Shown: piece after piece, positions 24,035-33,080 of the stretch
Layout: the number at the start of each line of letters is the position of its first letter
How positions within the stretch are numbered: position 1 is the first letter of the stretch
Assembly: GCF_004322775.1 (NCBI RefSeq)
Contig: NZ_CP036403.1
Location: 3,472,001 to 3,536,000 of the forward strand
DNA: 64,000 nucleotides
Source of the DNA: Ornithinimicrobium sufpigmenti
GTDB taxonomy: Bacteria; Actinomycetota; Actinomycetes; Actinomycetales; Dermatophilaceae
Reading direction: 5' to 3'
Notes under the pieces: generated by a model
The model's input: only the letters and a program-made list of their open reading frames with translations
The model's database searches: none
Told to the model about the DNA's origin: nothing
Made by a program: the position numbers and the translations under genes

Positions 24035-24607
24035 ATGACCACACTGAACGAGGAGACCCGCATGACCACGCTGCACGAGCTCAACGGCACCTACACCATC
24101 GACCCCAGCCACAGCCGCCTCGGCTTCTCCACCCGCCATGCGATGGTGACCAAGGTCCGGGGCTCGTTCAACGAGGTCGAGGGCACGGCCACCACCGGCC
24201 CGAACCTGGAGGGCGCCTCCGTCGAGCTGGTCATCCAGGCCGCCTCGGTCGACACCCGGTCGGAGGACCGCGACGCCCACCTGCGCTCCGGTGACTTCTT
24301 CGACGTGGAGACCTACCCCACCCTGACCTTCCGGTCCACCGAGGTCACCGCGGCCGACGCCGAGACCCTGCGCGTCACCGGCGACCTCACCATCAAGGAC
24401 GTGACACGTCCGGTCACCGTGGACTTCGAGTACGCCGGCGGCGCCACCGACCCGTTCGGCAACCAGCGCGTCGGCTTCGAGGGCTCGGTCGTGGTCAACC
24501 GCAAGGACTTCGGCCTGGTCTGGAACGCCGCCCTGGAGACCGGGGGCGTGCTGGTGTCCGAGAAGGTCACCCTGGAGTTCGAGATCTCGGCGATCAAGAG
24601 CGCCTGA
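24035..24607 (+). CDS. YceI-family lipocalin-like protein
   Basis: A 190-residue YceI protein: YTIDPSHSRLGFSTRHAMVT at the start, SGDFFDVETYPTLTFRST and LTIKDVTRPVTVDFEYAGG in the middle. YceI proteins form a beta barrel that binds polyisoprenoid-type amphiphiles; no signal peptide is visible, so it is probably cytoplasmic. There are two start signals: GAGGAGACCGCATGACCAC and, 27 bases on, GAGGAGACCCGCATGACCAC (ATG 24062), a duplicated initiation site. Both give an active-length protein. Confidence 0.88.
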   Translation: MTTLNEETRMTTLHELNGTYTIDPSHSRLGFSTRHAMVTKVRGSFNEVEGTATTGPNLEGASVELVIQAASVDTRSEDRDAHLRSGDFFDVETYPTLTFRSTEVTAADAETLRVTGDLTIKDVTRPVTVDFEYAGGATDPFGNQRVGFEGSVVVNRKDFGLVWNAALETGGVLVSEKVTLEFEISAIKSA

Positions 24608-24810
24608 CCCTCGGATCAGCACTGACCCCGGCGGCCGTGATGGCCCCGACCGGTCGCCTGCGACCCTGACGCCCCCGCCGACCCCGCGGCGGGGGCGTCC
24701 GCATGCCCTGCCGCTCCCGCGACCCGGCTGCCGTGACACCAGGAGGACGTCGGGGCACCGGCGGCGCCGTCGTGTCGCGGTCGCTCCCCCTCCGCGGCCA
24801 CACTGGAGGC

Positions 24811-25116
24811 ATGTCGGGCGTGTCGTGGGGCCAGCCACTGGCGACGCTGCTCTCCCGCCGCATTCCCGTGCGGGGGCTCGAGCCCGGGCCGGTGACCGGG
24901 GTGGGGCGGATGCGGTGGGGCGACGGCACGGTCATGCTCGTCACGGCCGCCCGGCCCGGGGAGCTGAGCCGGATCCTGCGCACCCTGGCCAGCCGGCGAT
25001 CTTTGACCCTGGCCACCTACGAGCTCGGCGAGGACGGCCCGCTGCTCACCCTGCGCGGCGCGACCGGGCGCGAGCCGGTTCGGGTCATCGTGGTCGGCCG
25101 GGATCAGCCGGACTGA
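24811..25116 (+). CDS. Hypothetical protein
   Basis: A 101-residue protein of unknown family, mixed alpha/beta by composition, with several Gly-Glu-Arg rich loops and no membrane segment. ATG 24811 has CACACT followed by a six-base spacer in front, so it may be leaderless. Its 3' end overlaps the convergent pabAB gene by 32 bp. Confidence 0.5.
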   Translation: MSGVSWGQPLATLLSRRIPVRGLEPGPVTGVGRMRWGDGTVMLVTAARPGELSRILRTLASRRSLTLATYELGEDGPLLTLRGATGREPVRVIVVGRDQPD

Positions 25117-27313
25117 CTCCCGCCGCAGCGACTGGGCGGTGCGGCGGCCGGGTGCGTGTCGGGGCGGCGAGCGCCTGGTCGGCCAGCGCCAGGTCCAGAG
25201 CCCGCAGCACCGACTGCGCCTTGGTGACCGTCTCCGCATACTCCTCGGCCGGGTCCGAGAGCGCCGTCACCGCACCGCCCACCCCGAAGGTGACCTGCCC
25301 GTCGGCCCAGGTGGCGGTGCGGATGACGATCGAGGTGTCCATCGTCCCGTCGAGGCCGACCCAGCCGATGGCTCCGGAGTAGATCCCGCGCGCCGTCCCC
25401 TCGAGCTCGTCGAGGATCTCCATCGTCCGCACCTTCGGTGCCCCGGTCATCGAGCCGCCCGGGAAGCACGCGCGCAGCACGTCGGTCGGCCCCATGCCGT
25501 CGGCCAGCCGTCCCCGCACGGTGGACACCAGCTGGTGCACCGTCGCGTAGGTCTCCACCGCGAAGATCTCCGGGACCTCCACGCTGCCCGAGCGGCAGAC
25601 CCGGTGCAGGTCGTTGCGGAGCAGGTCGACGATCATCAGGTTCTCGGCCCGGTCCTTCTGCGCGGTGCGCAGGTCTTCGGCCAGGCGTGCATCCTCCTCG
25701 GGGGTCGCGCCGCGCGGGCGGGTGCCCTTGATCGGCCGGGCCTCGACCACGCCGTCCCGGACCGAGACGAACCGCTCCGGCGAGCCGCTGAGCACGCTGA
25801 CCCCCGGCGCGCGCAGCCACGCCCCGTGCGGCACCGGGGACACCTCGCGCAGGGCTCGGTAGAGCTGCGCCTCCCCCACCCCGCTGCCCCGCACGGTGTA
25901 GGCCGTGGTCACGCACACCTCGTAGGACTCCCCGCGCCCGATCTGCTCCTGCGCCTCCCGCACCAGGCCCAGGTATGCCGTCTCCTCCTCTCGCCGGACC
26001 ACCCGCCAAGGGCGGCCCTCGGCCACCTCCGGAGGGGGAGTCTCGAACGGACGCCTGTCTGGCTCGTCGCGCAGGTGCCGGGCCTCGGCCTCGTCGTGCA
26101 CGGCCGCCGCCACCGCCTCCCCCACGCCCTCAGCCCACTGCCGCTGGGTGGCGGCGACGTCGGGCGTCTCGAGCCACACGGCATACACCGCGCCGGTGGA
26201 GTGGTCCACGACCACGCCGCGGTCGGCGAAGATGAGCCACGCATCTGGCCACGGCGAGCGGTGCGCCGCCGATCCGCCCGTCTCGGCCTTGAGCTCGTAC
26301 CCCCACCAGCCGACGAGACCCGGCCGCCAGGCGAACGGCAGCCCCAGCCCGGCCACCCGCTCGCGCTCCGTCCCGTCCAGCTGCCACCGTCCGAGCAGCT
26401 CGTCCATCCGGTCCAGGAGCGGCGGACCCTCCCCGACCCGGTGCTCGAGCTCGAAGGAGAACGGGCCGCGGGAGTCGACGAGCACCGACCACCCGGACCC
26501 GTCGGAGGCGTCCAGCCAGGCCGACGTCGGGGCGTCCCGGAGCAGCTCCTCCTGCAGGGTCCACACGTCCACCGGTCCGGTCCAGCGGCCTACCCCGATC
26601 GTGGCGGCCACCCGCTCCTGCCCTTCTGCCCCCGCCGCCCTCGGCACCGCCGGGGCCAGGGCGTCCCCCACCGCGACCGGGCCGGTGTCGACCGCCCCGC
26701 CGACCCCCGCCGCAGCACCGCGCTGAGCCAGGACCCCCGCCAGCCTCAGGAAGTTGGCCACGATCGTCTCGCCGTGCTCGGAGAGCACCGACTCGGGATG
26801 GAACTGCACGCCCCAGACCGGACGGTCCGGGTCCTCCAGGCCCATCACCGAACCGTCGTCGGTGGCCCGCGCGGTCACCCGCAGCCGCGAGACCAGCGGC
26901 TCGGAGACGTCCAGGGAGTGGTAGCGCACGACGTCCAGCGGCGAGGGGACACCGGCGAAGATCCCGCTGCCGTCGTGCTCGACCGGGCTGACGATCCCGT
27001 GCCGCGGCACCTCCATCTGCAGGACCCGCTCCCCCGCCAGGTGTGCCAGCCCCTGGTGCCCCAGGCAGACCCCGAGCACCGGCACGTCCTGCTGGCGCAG
27101 CGCCAGCTCCGACAGCCCCATGTCGGCCGTGACCTGGGGGCGCCCCGGCCCCGGCCCGACGACGATGGCTGCGAACGAGCGCAGCTCGGCCTCGTCCACC
27201 TCGCGGTCGTGCCGCCAGACCACCGGGGCTCGGCCCAGCACGCGGTGCAGCAGGTCGGCGATGTTGTACGTGAAGCTGTCGACGTTGTCGACCAGCAGGA
27301 CCTCACCGGGCAA
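25085..27313 (-). CDS. pabAB: Aminodeoxychorismate synthase, fused amidotransferase and synthase
   Basis: A 742-residue fusion. The N-terminal class I glutamine amidotransferase (residues 1-195) contains GPGPGRP, the nucleophile in GVCLGHQG (Cys83) and QFHPESV. Residues about 230-720 form the chorismate-binding synthase, with VSGSPERFVS-like LSGSPERFVSVRDG, IKGTRPRG, ENLMIVDLLRNDL and CFPGGSMTGAPK. It makes 4-amino-4-deoxychorismate for folate or for a p-aminobenzoate-derived metabolite. TTG 27313 start lies four bases past the pirin stop; the two genes form an operon on the minus strand. Confidence 0.9.
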   Translation of the reverse strand: MPGEVLLVDNVDSFTYNIADLLHRVLGRAPVVWRHDREVDEAELRSFAAIVVGPGPGRPQVTADMGLSELALRQQDVPVLGVCLGHQGLAHLAGERVLQMEVPRHGIVSPVEHDGSGIFAGVPSPLDVVRYHSLDVSEPLVSRLRVTARATDDGSVMGLEDPDRPVWGVQFHPESVLSEHGETIVANFLRLAGVLAQRGAAAGVGGAVDTGPVAVGDALAPAVPRAAGAEGQERVAATIGVGRWTGPVDVWTLQEELLRDAPTSAWLDASDGSGWSVLVDSRGPFSFELEHRVGEGPPLLDRMDELLGRWQLDGTERERVAGLGLPFAWRPGLVGWWGYELKAETGGSAAHRSPWPDAWLIFADRGVVVDHSTGAVYAVWLETPDVAATQRQWAEGVGEAVAAAVHDEAEARHLRDEPDRRPFETPPPEVAEGRPWRVVRREEETAYLGLVREAQEQIGRGESYEVCVTTAYTVRGSGVGEAQLYRALREVSPVPHGAWLRAPGVSVLSGSPERFVSVRDGVVEARPIKGTRPRGATPEEDARLAEDLRTAQKDRAENLMIVDLLRNDLHRVCRSGSVEVPEIFAVETYATVHQLVSTVRGRLADGMGPTDVLRACFPGGSMTGAPKVRTMEILDELEGTARGIYSGAIGWVGLDGTMDTSIVIRTATWADGQVTFGVGGAVTALSDPAEEYAETVTKAQSVLRALDLALADQALAAPTRTRPPHRPVAAAGVSPADPGRPR

Positions 27314-27316
27314 GGC

Positions 27317-28306
27317 TCACCCGCGGGGCCGCAGCCGGACGCGCGGCAGCGTCGGCGCCGGCAGCCACTCGCCGCCGGGGTAGTCGAACGCCCCGAACCG
27401 ACCGTCGGGGTCCTGCCCCCGCTCGGCGTTCCACCGCTCGCGCGCCTGCACGACCTCCTCGTGGGAGCGACCGATGAAGTTCCACCACATGACGATCTGC
27501 TCCTCGAAGGGCGTGCCGCCGATGAGGATGACCCGGGCGCCCTCCGGCCCGGCCAGCAGCTCCAGGGTGCCCGGACCGGGCGGGTGGTGGGAGAGCTGGT
27601 GCGGCTGCAGGGGCGTGCCCGACGCGTGCACCTGGCCCTGGTCCAGCAGCACGCCGTGCTCGAAGGCCGGATCGACCCCCAGGTATGCCGTGGCCCCGGG
27701 CTCCAGCACCAGCTCGGCACCGAGCAGGGGTGAGTAGGTCGGCACCGGCGAGCTGAGCTCGGTGCCACCGACGGCCACCGTGCCCAGGAAGACGCTGGCG
27801 CGCACGCCGTCCGCCGCGTGGGGCTCGGGCTCGAAGTGCTGGAAGTGCGCCGGCACGTCGGCGTGCTCGGCCGGCAGGACTGTCCACAGCTGGACGCCGT
27901 GCAGGATCCCGGGCGCGCCCTCCTCGCGCACGGAGACCTCGGAGTGGCAGATGCCGTGCCCGGCGGTCATCAGGTTGAGCTCGCCGGGGACGACGTGCGC
28001 GCGGACCCCCGTCGAGTCACGGTGCTCGACCGTGCCGGTGAAGAGCCAGGAGACGGTCTGCAGCGAGGTGTGCGGGTGCGGCGGCACCACCATCCCGCCG
28101 GTCTCGGCGATCTCGTCCGGGCCGTAGTGGTCCAGGAAGCACCAGGCCCCGATGGTGGTGCGGCCGCGCGCGGGCAGGCTGCGGCGCACGGTCATCGCCC
28201 GGGGACCGCCGAGCGGGACCTCCCGCGGCTCGATCACGGTCGTGCCGTGCCCTTGTGCCTCGTCGCCGCACTCGACCGCGACCGGGTGCGGGTCAAGGTT
28301 GGTCAT
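27317..28306 (-). CDS. Pirin-family protein
   Basis: A 329-residue cupin with two barrels. The N-terminal metal-binding set is PPHPHTSLQTVSWLF, followed by GELNLMTAGHGICHSE, i.e. the His/His/His/Glu ligands of pirins. Some pirins act as quercetin 2,3-dioxygenases or redox sensors. GAGACT and a six-base spacer precede ATG 28306. It is divergent from the NDH-2 gene. Confidence 0.92.
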   Translation of the reverse strand: MTNLDPHPVAVECGDEAQGHGTTVIEPREVPLGGPRAMTVRRSLPARGRTTIGAWCFLDHYGPDEIAETGGMVVPPHPHTSLQTVSWLFTGTVEHRDSTGVRAHVVPGELNLMTAGHGICHSEVSVREEGAPGILHGVQLWTVLPAEHADVPAHFQHFEPEPHAADGVRASVFLGTVAVGGTELSSPVPTYSPLLGAELVLEPGATAYLGVDPAFEHGVLLDQGQVHASGTPLQPHQLSHHPPGPGTLELLAGPEGARVILIGGTPFEEQIVMWWNFIGRSHEEVVQARERWNAERGQDPDGRFGAFDYPGGEWLPAPTLPRVRLRPRG

Positions 28307-28360
28307 GCGGCCAGTCTCACACGGGAAACACCAGCGCCGCCGATGGTGTTGACTCCTGAT

Positions 28361-29752
28361 ATGAGTGCCAGCCCCGCACCCGCCACCCCGACCTCCCCCC
28401 TCCCGCACCGGGTCCTCATCATCGGCTCCGGCTTCGGCGGCCTGTTCGCCGCCAAGTCGCTGAAGGACCCTGCCGTGTCGGTGACCCTGGTCGCCCGGAC
28501 CGGCCACCACCTCTTCCAGCCGCTGCTCTACCAGGTGGCGACCGGCATCCTCTCCGAGGGTGTCATCGCCCCGCCGACGCGAGACGTCCTCGCCTCCCAG
28601 GACAACGCCCGGGTGCTGCTGGGTGACGTGCAGCAGATCAACCTCGCGGAGCGCACGCTCACCGCCACCACCGCGGGCCGCGAGATGGTCTACGACTACG
28701 ACAGCCTGATCGTGGCCGCCGGGGCCAACCAGTCGTACTTCGGCAACGACCTCTTCGCCGAGTACGCCCCCGGCATGAAGACCATCGACGACGCCCTGGA
28801 GCTGCGCGGCCGGATCTACGGCGCCTTCGAGCTGGCCGAGCTCGCTGCGGCGGCAGGGCGGCAGGAGGAGGTGCGCCGCCTGATGACCTTCGTCGTCGTC
28901 GGTGCCGGGCCTACCGGGGTGGAGATGGCGGGCCAGCTCGTCGAGCTGTCGAAGCGGACCCTGCGCAAGGAGTTCCGGCACATCGACCCGGGGCAGGCCC
29001 GGATCGTGCTCGTGGACGCCGCGGACGCGGTCCTCGGCAGCTTCGGCAGCGGCCTGGCCGAGAAGACCGAGCGCGACCTGACCCGTCTTGGCGTCGAGGT
29101 CATGCTGGGTCGGATGGTGGTCGACGTCGACGAGTCCTGCGTCACCGTGGAGGGCAAGGACGGGCAGCGCACGCAGATCGAGGCCCGGACCAAGGTGTGG
29201 GCCGCGGGCGTGCAGGGCAACCCGCTGGGCCGGCAGCTGGCCGAGCAGTCCGAGGCCGAGCTGGACCGGGCCGGCCGCGTCGTGGTGCAGCCGGACCTCA
29301 CCGTCCCCGGCCATCCCGAGGTGTTCGTCGTCGGAGACCTGGCCGCCATGGACGGCGTCCCGGGAGTGGCGCAGGGCGCGATCCAGGGTGCCCGGCACGC
29401 TGCGGACCAGATCCTGCGCCGCCTGCGGGGCGAGTCGACCGGGCAGCCGTTCGTCTACCGCGACAAGGGCTCGATGGCCACCATCTCCCGCTTCCGCGCG
29501 GTGATGAAGCGCGGCAACCTGGAGCTCACCGGCTATCCCGCCTGGGTGGCCTGGCTCGCGGTGCACCTGTTCTACATCATCGGCTTCAAGAGCCAGCTGA
29601 CCACGCTGATGCACTGGGCGGTGAGCTTCCTCGGCCGCGACCGTGCCGAGCGCACGGTGACCGAGCAGCAGGTGCTGGCCCGCCTGGCGCTGGAGTACCT
29701 CGGCGAGGACTTCCGGGACCTCAGGAGGTCTGAGCGCCGCGACGAGGAGTGA
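28361..29752 (+). CDS. ndh: Type II NADH dehydrogenase
   Basis: A 463-residue flavoprotein with two Rossmann motifs: IIGSGFGGLFAAKSL near the start (FAD) and VVVGAGPTGVEMAGQLVEL near 180-200 (NADH). GDLAAMDG and the AQGAIQGARHAA segment are typical of NDH-2, and the C-terminal hydrophobic part (YPAWVAWLAVHLFYIIGF) would attach it to the membrane. It oxidises NADH and reduces quinone without pumping protons. ATG 28361 selected. Its end overlaps the convergent GNAT gene by 32 bp. Confidence 0.95.
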   Translation: MSASPAPATPTSPLPHRVLIIGSGFGGLFAAKSLKDPAVSVTLVARTGHHLFQPLLYQVATGILSEGVIAPPTRDVLASQDNARVLLGDVQQINLAERTLTATTAGREMVYDYDSLIVAAGANQSYFGNDLFAEYAPGMKTIDDALELRGRIYGAFELAELAAAAGRQEEVRRLMTFVVVGAGPTGVEMAGQLVELSKRTLRKEFRHIDPGQARIVLVDAADAVLGSFGSGLAEKTERDLTRLGVEVMLGRMVVDVDESCVTVEGKDGQRTQIEARTKVWAAGVQGNPLGRQLAEQSEAELDRAGRVVVQPDLTVPGHPEVFVVGDLAAMDGVPGVAQGAIQGARHAADQILRRLRGESTGQPFVYRDKGSMATISRFRAVMKRGNLELTGYPAWVAWLAVHLFYIIGFKSQLTTLMHWAVSFLGRDRAERTVTEQQVLARLALEYLGEDFRDLRRSERRDEE

Positions 29753-30227
29753 GCTCCGGGCGCACCATGGGCAGGTGGGGTATGCCGTCCTCCAGGTAGT
29801 CCTTCCCGGCCCGGCGGAAGCCGAACCGCTCGTACCACCGCTCCAGGTAGGCCTGTGCCCCGATGTGCACCGCGTGGCCGCCGATCCGGTCCAGGCCGGC
29901 CTGGACCAGGGTGCTGGCGTAGCCGTGCCCGCGGTGGTCACGACGGGTGGCGACCCGGCCCAGGTGGTGGACGCCCTGGGCGTCCACCAGGGTGCGCACG
30001 GTGGCCACCGGGACCCCGTCGGCCTCGATCCACAGGTGCTCGGTCGTGGCTTCGGTGTCCACGCCGTCCAGCTCGGGGTAGGCGCAGTCCTGCTCCACGA
30101 CGAAGACGTCGACCCGCAGCCGGAGCAGGCCGTAGAGGGTGAGCGGGTCGAGATCGACCAGGCGGGCAGCCCGGACCTGCGGCCCTAAGGTGTCGCCGGC
30201 GCGGGCTGAGGCGGGTGGGATCGGCAT
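29721..30227 (-). CDS. ElaA-like GNAT acetyltransferase
   Basis: A 168-residue protein with the ElaA pattern: LYGLLRLRVDVFVVEQDCAY at the start, LWIEADGVPVATVRTLVD, GRVATRRDHRGHGYASTLVQ (acetyl-CoA loop) and the final YLERWYERFGF. Substrate unknown. Its 3' end overlaps the ndh gene antisense. Its start lies only 12 bp from the divergent PHP gene, so promoters must overlap. Confidence 0.85.
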   Translation of the reverse strand: MPIPPASARAGDTLGPQVRAARLVDLDPLTLYGLLRLRVDVFVVEQDCAYPELDGVDTEATTEHLWIEADGVPVATVRTLVDAQGVHHLGRVATRRDHRGHGYASTLVQAGLDRIGGHAVHIGAQAYLERWYERFGFRRAGKDYLEDGIPHLPMVRPELTPRRGAQTS

Positions 30228-30239
30228 ACCCTCGAGCCT

Positions 30240-31295
30240 ATGAGCCAGGTCCTCGAGCCCGTCGACGCGCTGCGCCGCATCGCCTTCCTGCTGGAGCGCA
30301 GCCGGGCGGAGTCCCGGCGCGTGGAGGCCTACCGCAAGGCGGCGCGGACGATCCTGCCGCTGGGCGAGGACGAGGTGCGGCGGCGGGTGCAGGACGGCAC
30401 CCTGCGCGAGCTGCCGGGGATCGGCAGCTCGACCTCCGCCGTCATCGAGCAGGCGGTCGCGGGGCAGGTCCCCGACAAGCTGCGGGACCTGGAGGCCGAG
30501 GCGACCGGGCCCCTCGTCGAGGGCGGGGAGTCGATGCGTGCCCTGCTGCGGGGAGACCTGCACACCCACTCGGACTGGTCCGACGGCGGCTCCCCCATCG
30601 AGGAGATGGTCGCGACGGCCATGGAACTGGGTCACGAGTACCTGGCGCTGACCGACCACTCGCGGGGGCTGCGGGTCGCGAACGGCCTGTCCGCCGACCG
30701 GCTGCGGCGCCAGCTCAAGGTGGTCGAGGCGGTGAACGCCCAGGTCGCCCCTGGCTTCACCCTGCTCGCGGCGATCGAGGTCGACATCCTCGACGACGGC
30801 ACCCTGGACCAGGAGCCGGACCTGCTTGCGGCACTGGACATCCGGGTGTCCTCGGTGCACTCCAAGCTGAGGATGGAGCCGGCCGCGATGACCCACCGGA
30901 TGATCGCCGCCGCGCGTGACCCGCTCACCTCGGTGCTCGGCCACTGCACCGGTCGCCGGGTCATGCCGCGGCGCGGCGACAAGGGCGAGCGCACCGGCGG
31001 GCGGATGCGGCCACCGAGCGAGTTCGACGCCCGCGCGGTCTTCGAGGCGTGTGCGGAGACGGGGACCGCGGTGGAGATCAACTCCCGCCCCGAGCGGCAG
31101 GACCCGCCCGGCGAGCTGCTGGACCTGGCCATCGAGATCGGCTGCCTGTTCGCGATCAGCACCGACGCCCACGCCCCCGGGCAGCTCGACTTCCTCGACC
31201 TCGGCTGCGAGCGCGCCGTCCGGCACGGCGTCCCCCCGGAGCGCGTGGTCAACACCTGGCCGGTCGAGAAGCTCAAGGCCTGGGCCCGCCCGTGA
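30240..31295 (+). CDS. PHP-domain phosphoesterase with helix-hairpin-helix start
   Basis: A 351-residue protein. The first 100 residues contain a helix-hairpin-helix of the DNA polymerase X type (ELPGIGSSTSAVIEQ), but the polymerase palm is missing. Residues about 100-340 form a PHP metal-dependent phosphoesterase: DLHTHSDWSDGG, LTDHSRG, EVDILDDG, GHCTGR and ISTDAHAPG. It may remove 3'-phosphates or act on nucleotides. TACCCT and a seven-base spacer precede ATG 30240. Confidence 0.88.
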   Translation: MSQVLEPVDALRRIAFLLERSRAESRRVEAYRKAARTILPLGEDEVRRRVQDGTLRELPGIGSSTSAVIEQAVAGQVPDKLRDLEAEATGPLVEGGESMRALLRGDLHTHSDWSDGGSPIEEMVATAMELGHEYLALTDHSRGLRVANGLSADRLRRQLKVVEAVNAQVAPGFTLLAAIEVDILDDGTLDQEPDLLAALDIRVSSVHSKLRMEPAAMTHRMIAAARDPLTSVLGHCTGRRVMPRRGDKGERTGGRMRPPSEFDARAVFEACAETGTAVEINSRPERQDPPGELLDLAIEIGCLFAISTDAHAPGQLDFLDLGCERAVRHGVPPERVVNTWPVEKLKAWARP

Positions 31296-31399
31296 CCTGT
31301 CGCGAGCAGCCCGGAACCGCGTCGTGCAAGGCTCGCCGACGGCGGATTTGGGTCCCGCCGATCCATCACGTATGCTCACTCACTGTCCTCAACGGATAG

Positions 31400-31472
31400 G
31401 CCCCCATCGTCTAGTGGCCTAGGACCCCGCCCTTTCACGGCGGTAGCACGGGTTCGAATCCCGTTGGGGGTG
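31400..31472 (+). tRNA. tRNA-Glu (TTC)
   Basis: A full cloverleaf: acceptor GCCCCCA/TGGGGGT, anticodon loop CTTTCAC (anticodon TTC), T arm ACGGG-TTCGAAT-CCCGT. CCA is not encoded. First of three tightly spaced tRNA genes. Confidence 0.97.
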
Positions 31473-31493
31473 CACAGGTCTTGTCCTGTACAA

Positions 31494-31567
31494 GGCCCCG
31501 TAGCGCAGTTGGTTAGCGCGCCGCCCTGTCACGGCGGAGGTCGCGGGTTCGAGTCCCGTCGGGGTCG
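31494..31567 (+). tRNA. tRNA-Asp (GTC)
   Basis: Acceptor GGCCCCG/CGGGGTC, anticodon loop CTGTCAC (anticodon GTC), T arm GCGGG-TTCGAGT-CCCGT. CCA not encoded. Second gene of the cluster. Confidence 0.97.
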
Positions 31568-31625
31568 CAGAGGATGCGGGCGTGGCACCGGTCGACAGAC
31601 CGGAGCCACGCCGCAGCGTTCTCCC

Positions 31626-31699
31626 GGCCAGGTAGCTCAGTTGGTACGAGCGTCCGACTGAAAATCGGAAGGTCGGCGGTTCGACCCCGCCCCTGGCCA
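31626..31699 (+). tRNA. tRNA-Phe (GAA)
   Basis: Acceptor GGCCAGG/CCTGGCC, anticodon loop CTGAAAA (anticodon GAA), T arm GGCGG-TTCGACC-CCGCC. CCA not encoded. Third gene of the cluster; a hairpin terminator follows. Confidence 0.97.
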
Positions 31700-31706
31700 C
31701 AGCGAT

Positions 31707-31740
31707 AAGCCGCGGGGCCGCCCTCATACCCCCGCGGCTT
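31707..31740 (+). terminator. Terminator after the tRNA cluster
   Basis: AAGCCGCGGGG (31707-31717) pairs perfectly with CCCCGCGGCTT (31730-31740), giving an 11-bp stem with a 12-base loop, only eight bases after tRNA-Phe. It ends in TT and TTCG, typical for high-GC genomes. Confidence 0.8.
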
Positions 31741-31883
31741 TCGCGTGTCCGGGGTACGCCGCGGCCCACCAGCGCTGATGAGCACCCTGCGCAACCGCGG
31801 CACCCGCGTGGCAGCATGACCCTGATGACCACGCTGACCAGCCCCTCTCCGGCCGGCCCTGGTACGCCACCGCCGCGGGCCGC

Positions 31884-32372
31884 ATGAGCCGCAGCGAGCA
31901 GCGGGTCGGCGCGATCAAGTCGCTGGCCACCCACCACCGCACCCTGCAGCACGGGATGAACGTCTGGCCGCCGTTCCTCTTCTCCGGCATCCGCGTCCAG
32001 CGGATGAGCGCCGACTTCCGGCACGTGCGGGTGCGGCTGCGCAGGCTGCCGGCGACGACGAACTATGTGGGCACGCTCTTCGGCGGGTCGATGTTCGCGA
32101 TGACCGACCCGTTCTGGATGCTGATGATCCTGCGCAACCTGGGGCCCGGCTACGTGGTGTGGGACAAGGCCGCCGAGATCGAGTTCGTCGCGCCGGGCCG
32201 CTCGTCGGTGACCGCGACCTTCGACCTGACCGAGGACGTCCTGGACGAGCTGCGCGAGGCGGCCGCGGACGGGCAGAAGGTGCTGCGCTGGTTCGAGAAC
32301 GACATCGTGGCCGACGACGGCACCGTGGTCGCCCGGTCGCGCAAGCAGATCTACGTGCGCCGCAAGCGCTGA
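31884..32372 (+). CDS. DUF4442/YiiD-type hot-dog thioesterase-like protein
   Basis: A 162-residue protein with hot-dog fold features: RLRRLPATTNYVGTLFGGSM and AMTDPFWMLMILRNLG (central helix), then DKAAEIEFVAPGRSSVTATF. Proteins of this family resemble acyl-CoA thioesterases but the substrate is not known. ATG 31884 is used; it overlaps the stop of a tiny upstream frame (31816-31887) that may couple translation. Confidence 0.82.
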   Translation: MSRSEQRVGAIKSLATHHRTLQHGMNVWPPFLFSGIRVQRMSADFRHVRVRLRRLPATTNYVGTLFGGSMFAMTDPFWMLMILRNLGPGYVVWDKAAEIEFVAPGRSSVTATFDLTEDVLDELREAAADGQKVLRWFENDIVADDGTVVARSRKQIYVRRKR

Positions 32373-32389
32373 GCGGGCACCCTGGGGGT

Positions 32390-33031
32390 ATGTGGTGGCG
32401 CCGCGGACCCGGCCGCGCCGGTCGTGAGGGGACCGGCGGGGAGGCTGACGGCCGGCTGCGGGAAGCCTTCGCTGCCGTCCCCCGGACGGGGTTCCTGCGC
32501 GAGCCGGACCGGGCCCAGGCCGGCATGGACGGGCCCCTGTCCATCGGGCACGGGCAGACCAACTCCCAGCCACGCACGGTGGCCGACATGCTCCGTCTGC
32601 TCGACGTGCAGCCGGGCCACCGGGTGCTCGACGTCGGCGCCGGCTCGGGATGGACGACGGCCCTGCTGGCCACGCTGGTCGGCCCGCGGGGCTACGTGCT
32701 GGGGCTGGAGGTGGTGCCGGAGCTCGCGGCCTGGGGGGCGGACAACCTGCGCGCCTGGGCGCAGGGGCGGTCGGGCGTGGGGCAGGCGAGCGTCGAGCTG
32801 GCCGATCCTGCCGAGCTGGGCCGCGCAGAGGCCGGCCCGTGGGACCGGATCCTCGTGTCCGCCATGGCCCGGACGCTGCCGGAGGAGCTCGTCGACCAGC
32901 TGACCGATGACGGCCGCATGGTGTGCCCGGTCGACGGGCAGATGATCCTGGTGCAGCGGGAGGGGTCAGGGCGAAGCCTCACCAGCCACGGCGCCTACCG
33001 TTTCGTCCCGCTGCGCACGCCCGAAGGTTAG
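32390..33031 (+). CDS. pcm: Protein-L-isoaspartate O-methyltransferase-like protein
   Basis: A 213-residue SAM-dependent methyltransferase. GPLSIGHGQTNSQPRTVADM is the hallmark substrate loop and VLDVGAGSGWTTALLA the SAM site. The family repairs isoaspartyl residues in aged proteins. It starts at ATG 32390 after CACCCT and a six-base spacer. Repair activity is inferred from the family. Confidence 0.85.
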   Translation: MWWRRGPGRAGREGTGGEADGRLREAFAAVPRTGFLREPDRAQAGMDGPLSIGHGQTNSQPRTVADMLRLLDVQPGHRVLDVGAGSGWTTALLATLVGPRGYVLGLEVVPELAAWGADNLRAWAQGRSGVGQASVELADPAELGRAEAGPWDRILVSAMARTLPEELVDQLTDDGRMVCPVDGQMILVQREGSGRSLTSHGAYRFVPLRTPEG

Positions 33032-33080
33032 GACAGGGCGCGCCCGGACGGAGCACGCCAGCCCCGTGCGTCCGTCCGTG

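Noticed and set aside
25085..29752. Two convergent overlaps of exactly 32 bp (25085-25116 and 29721-29752) as a common signal
   Set aside because: The overlapped sequences are unrelated and the equal length is likely a coincidence.
30240..31295. DNA polymerase X
   Set aside because: It has the HhH and PHP domains but no polymerase palm or fingers, so it is called a PHP phosphoesterase.
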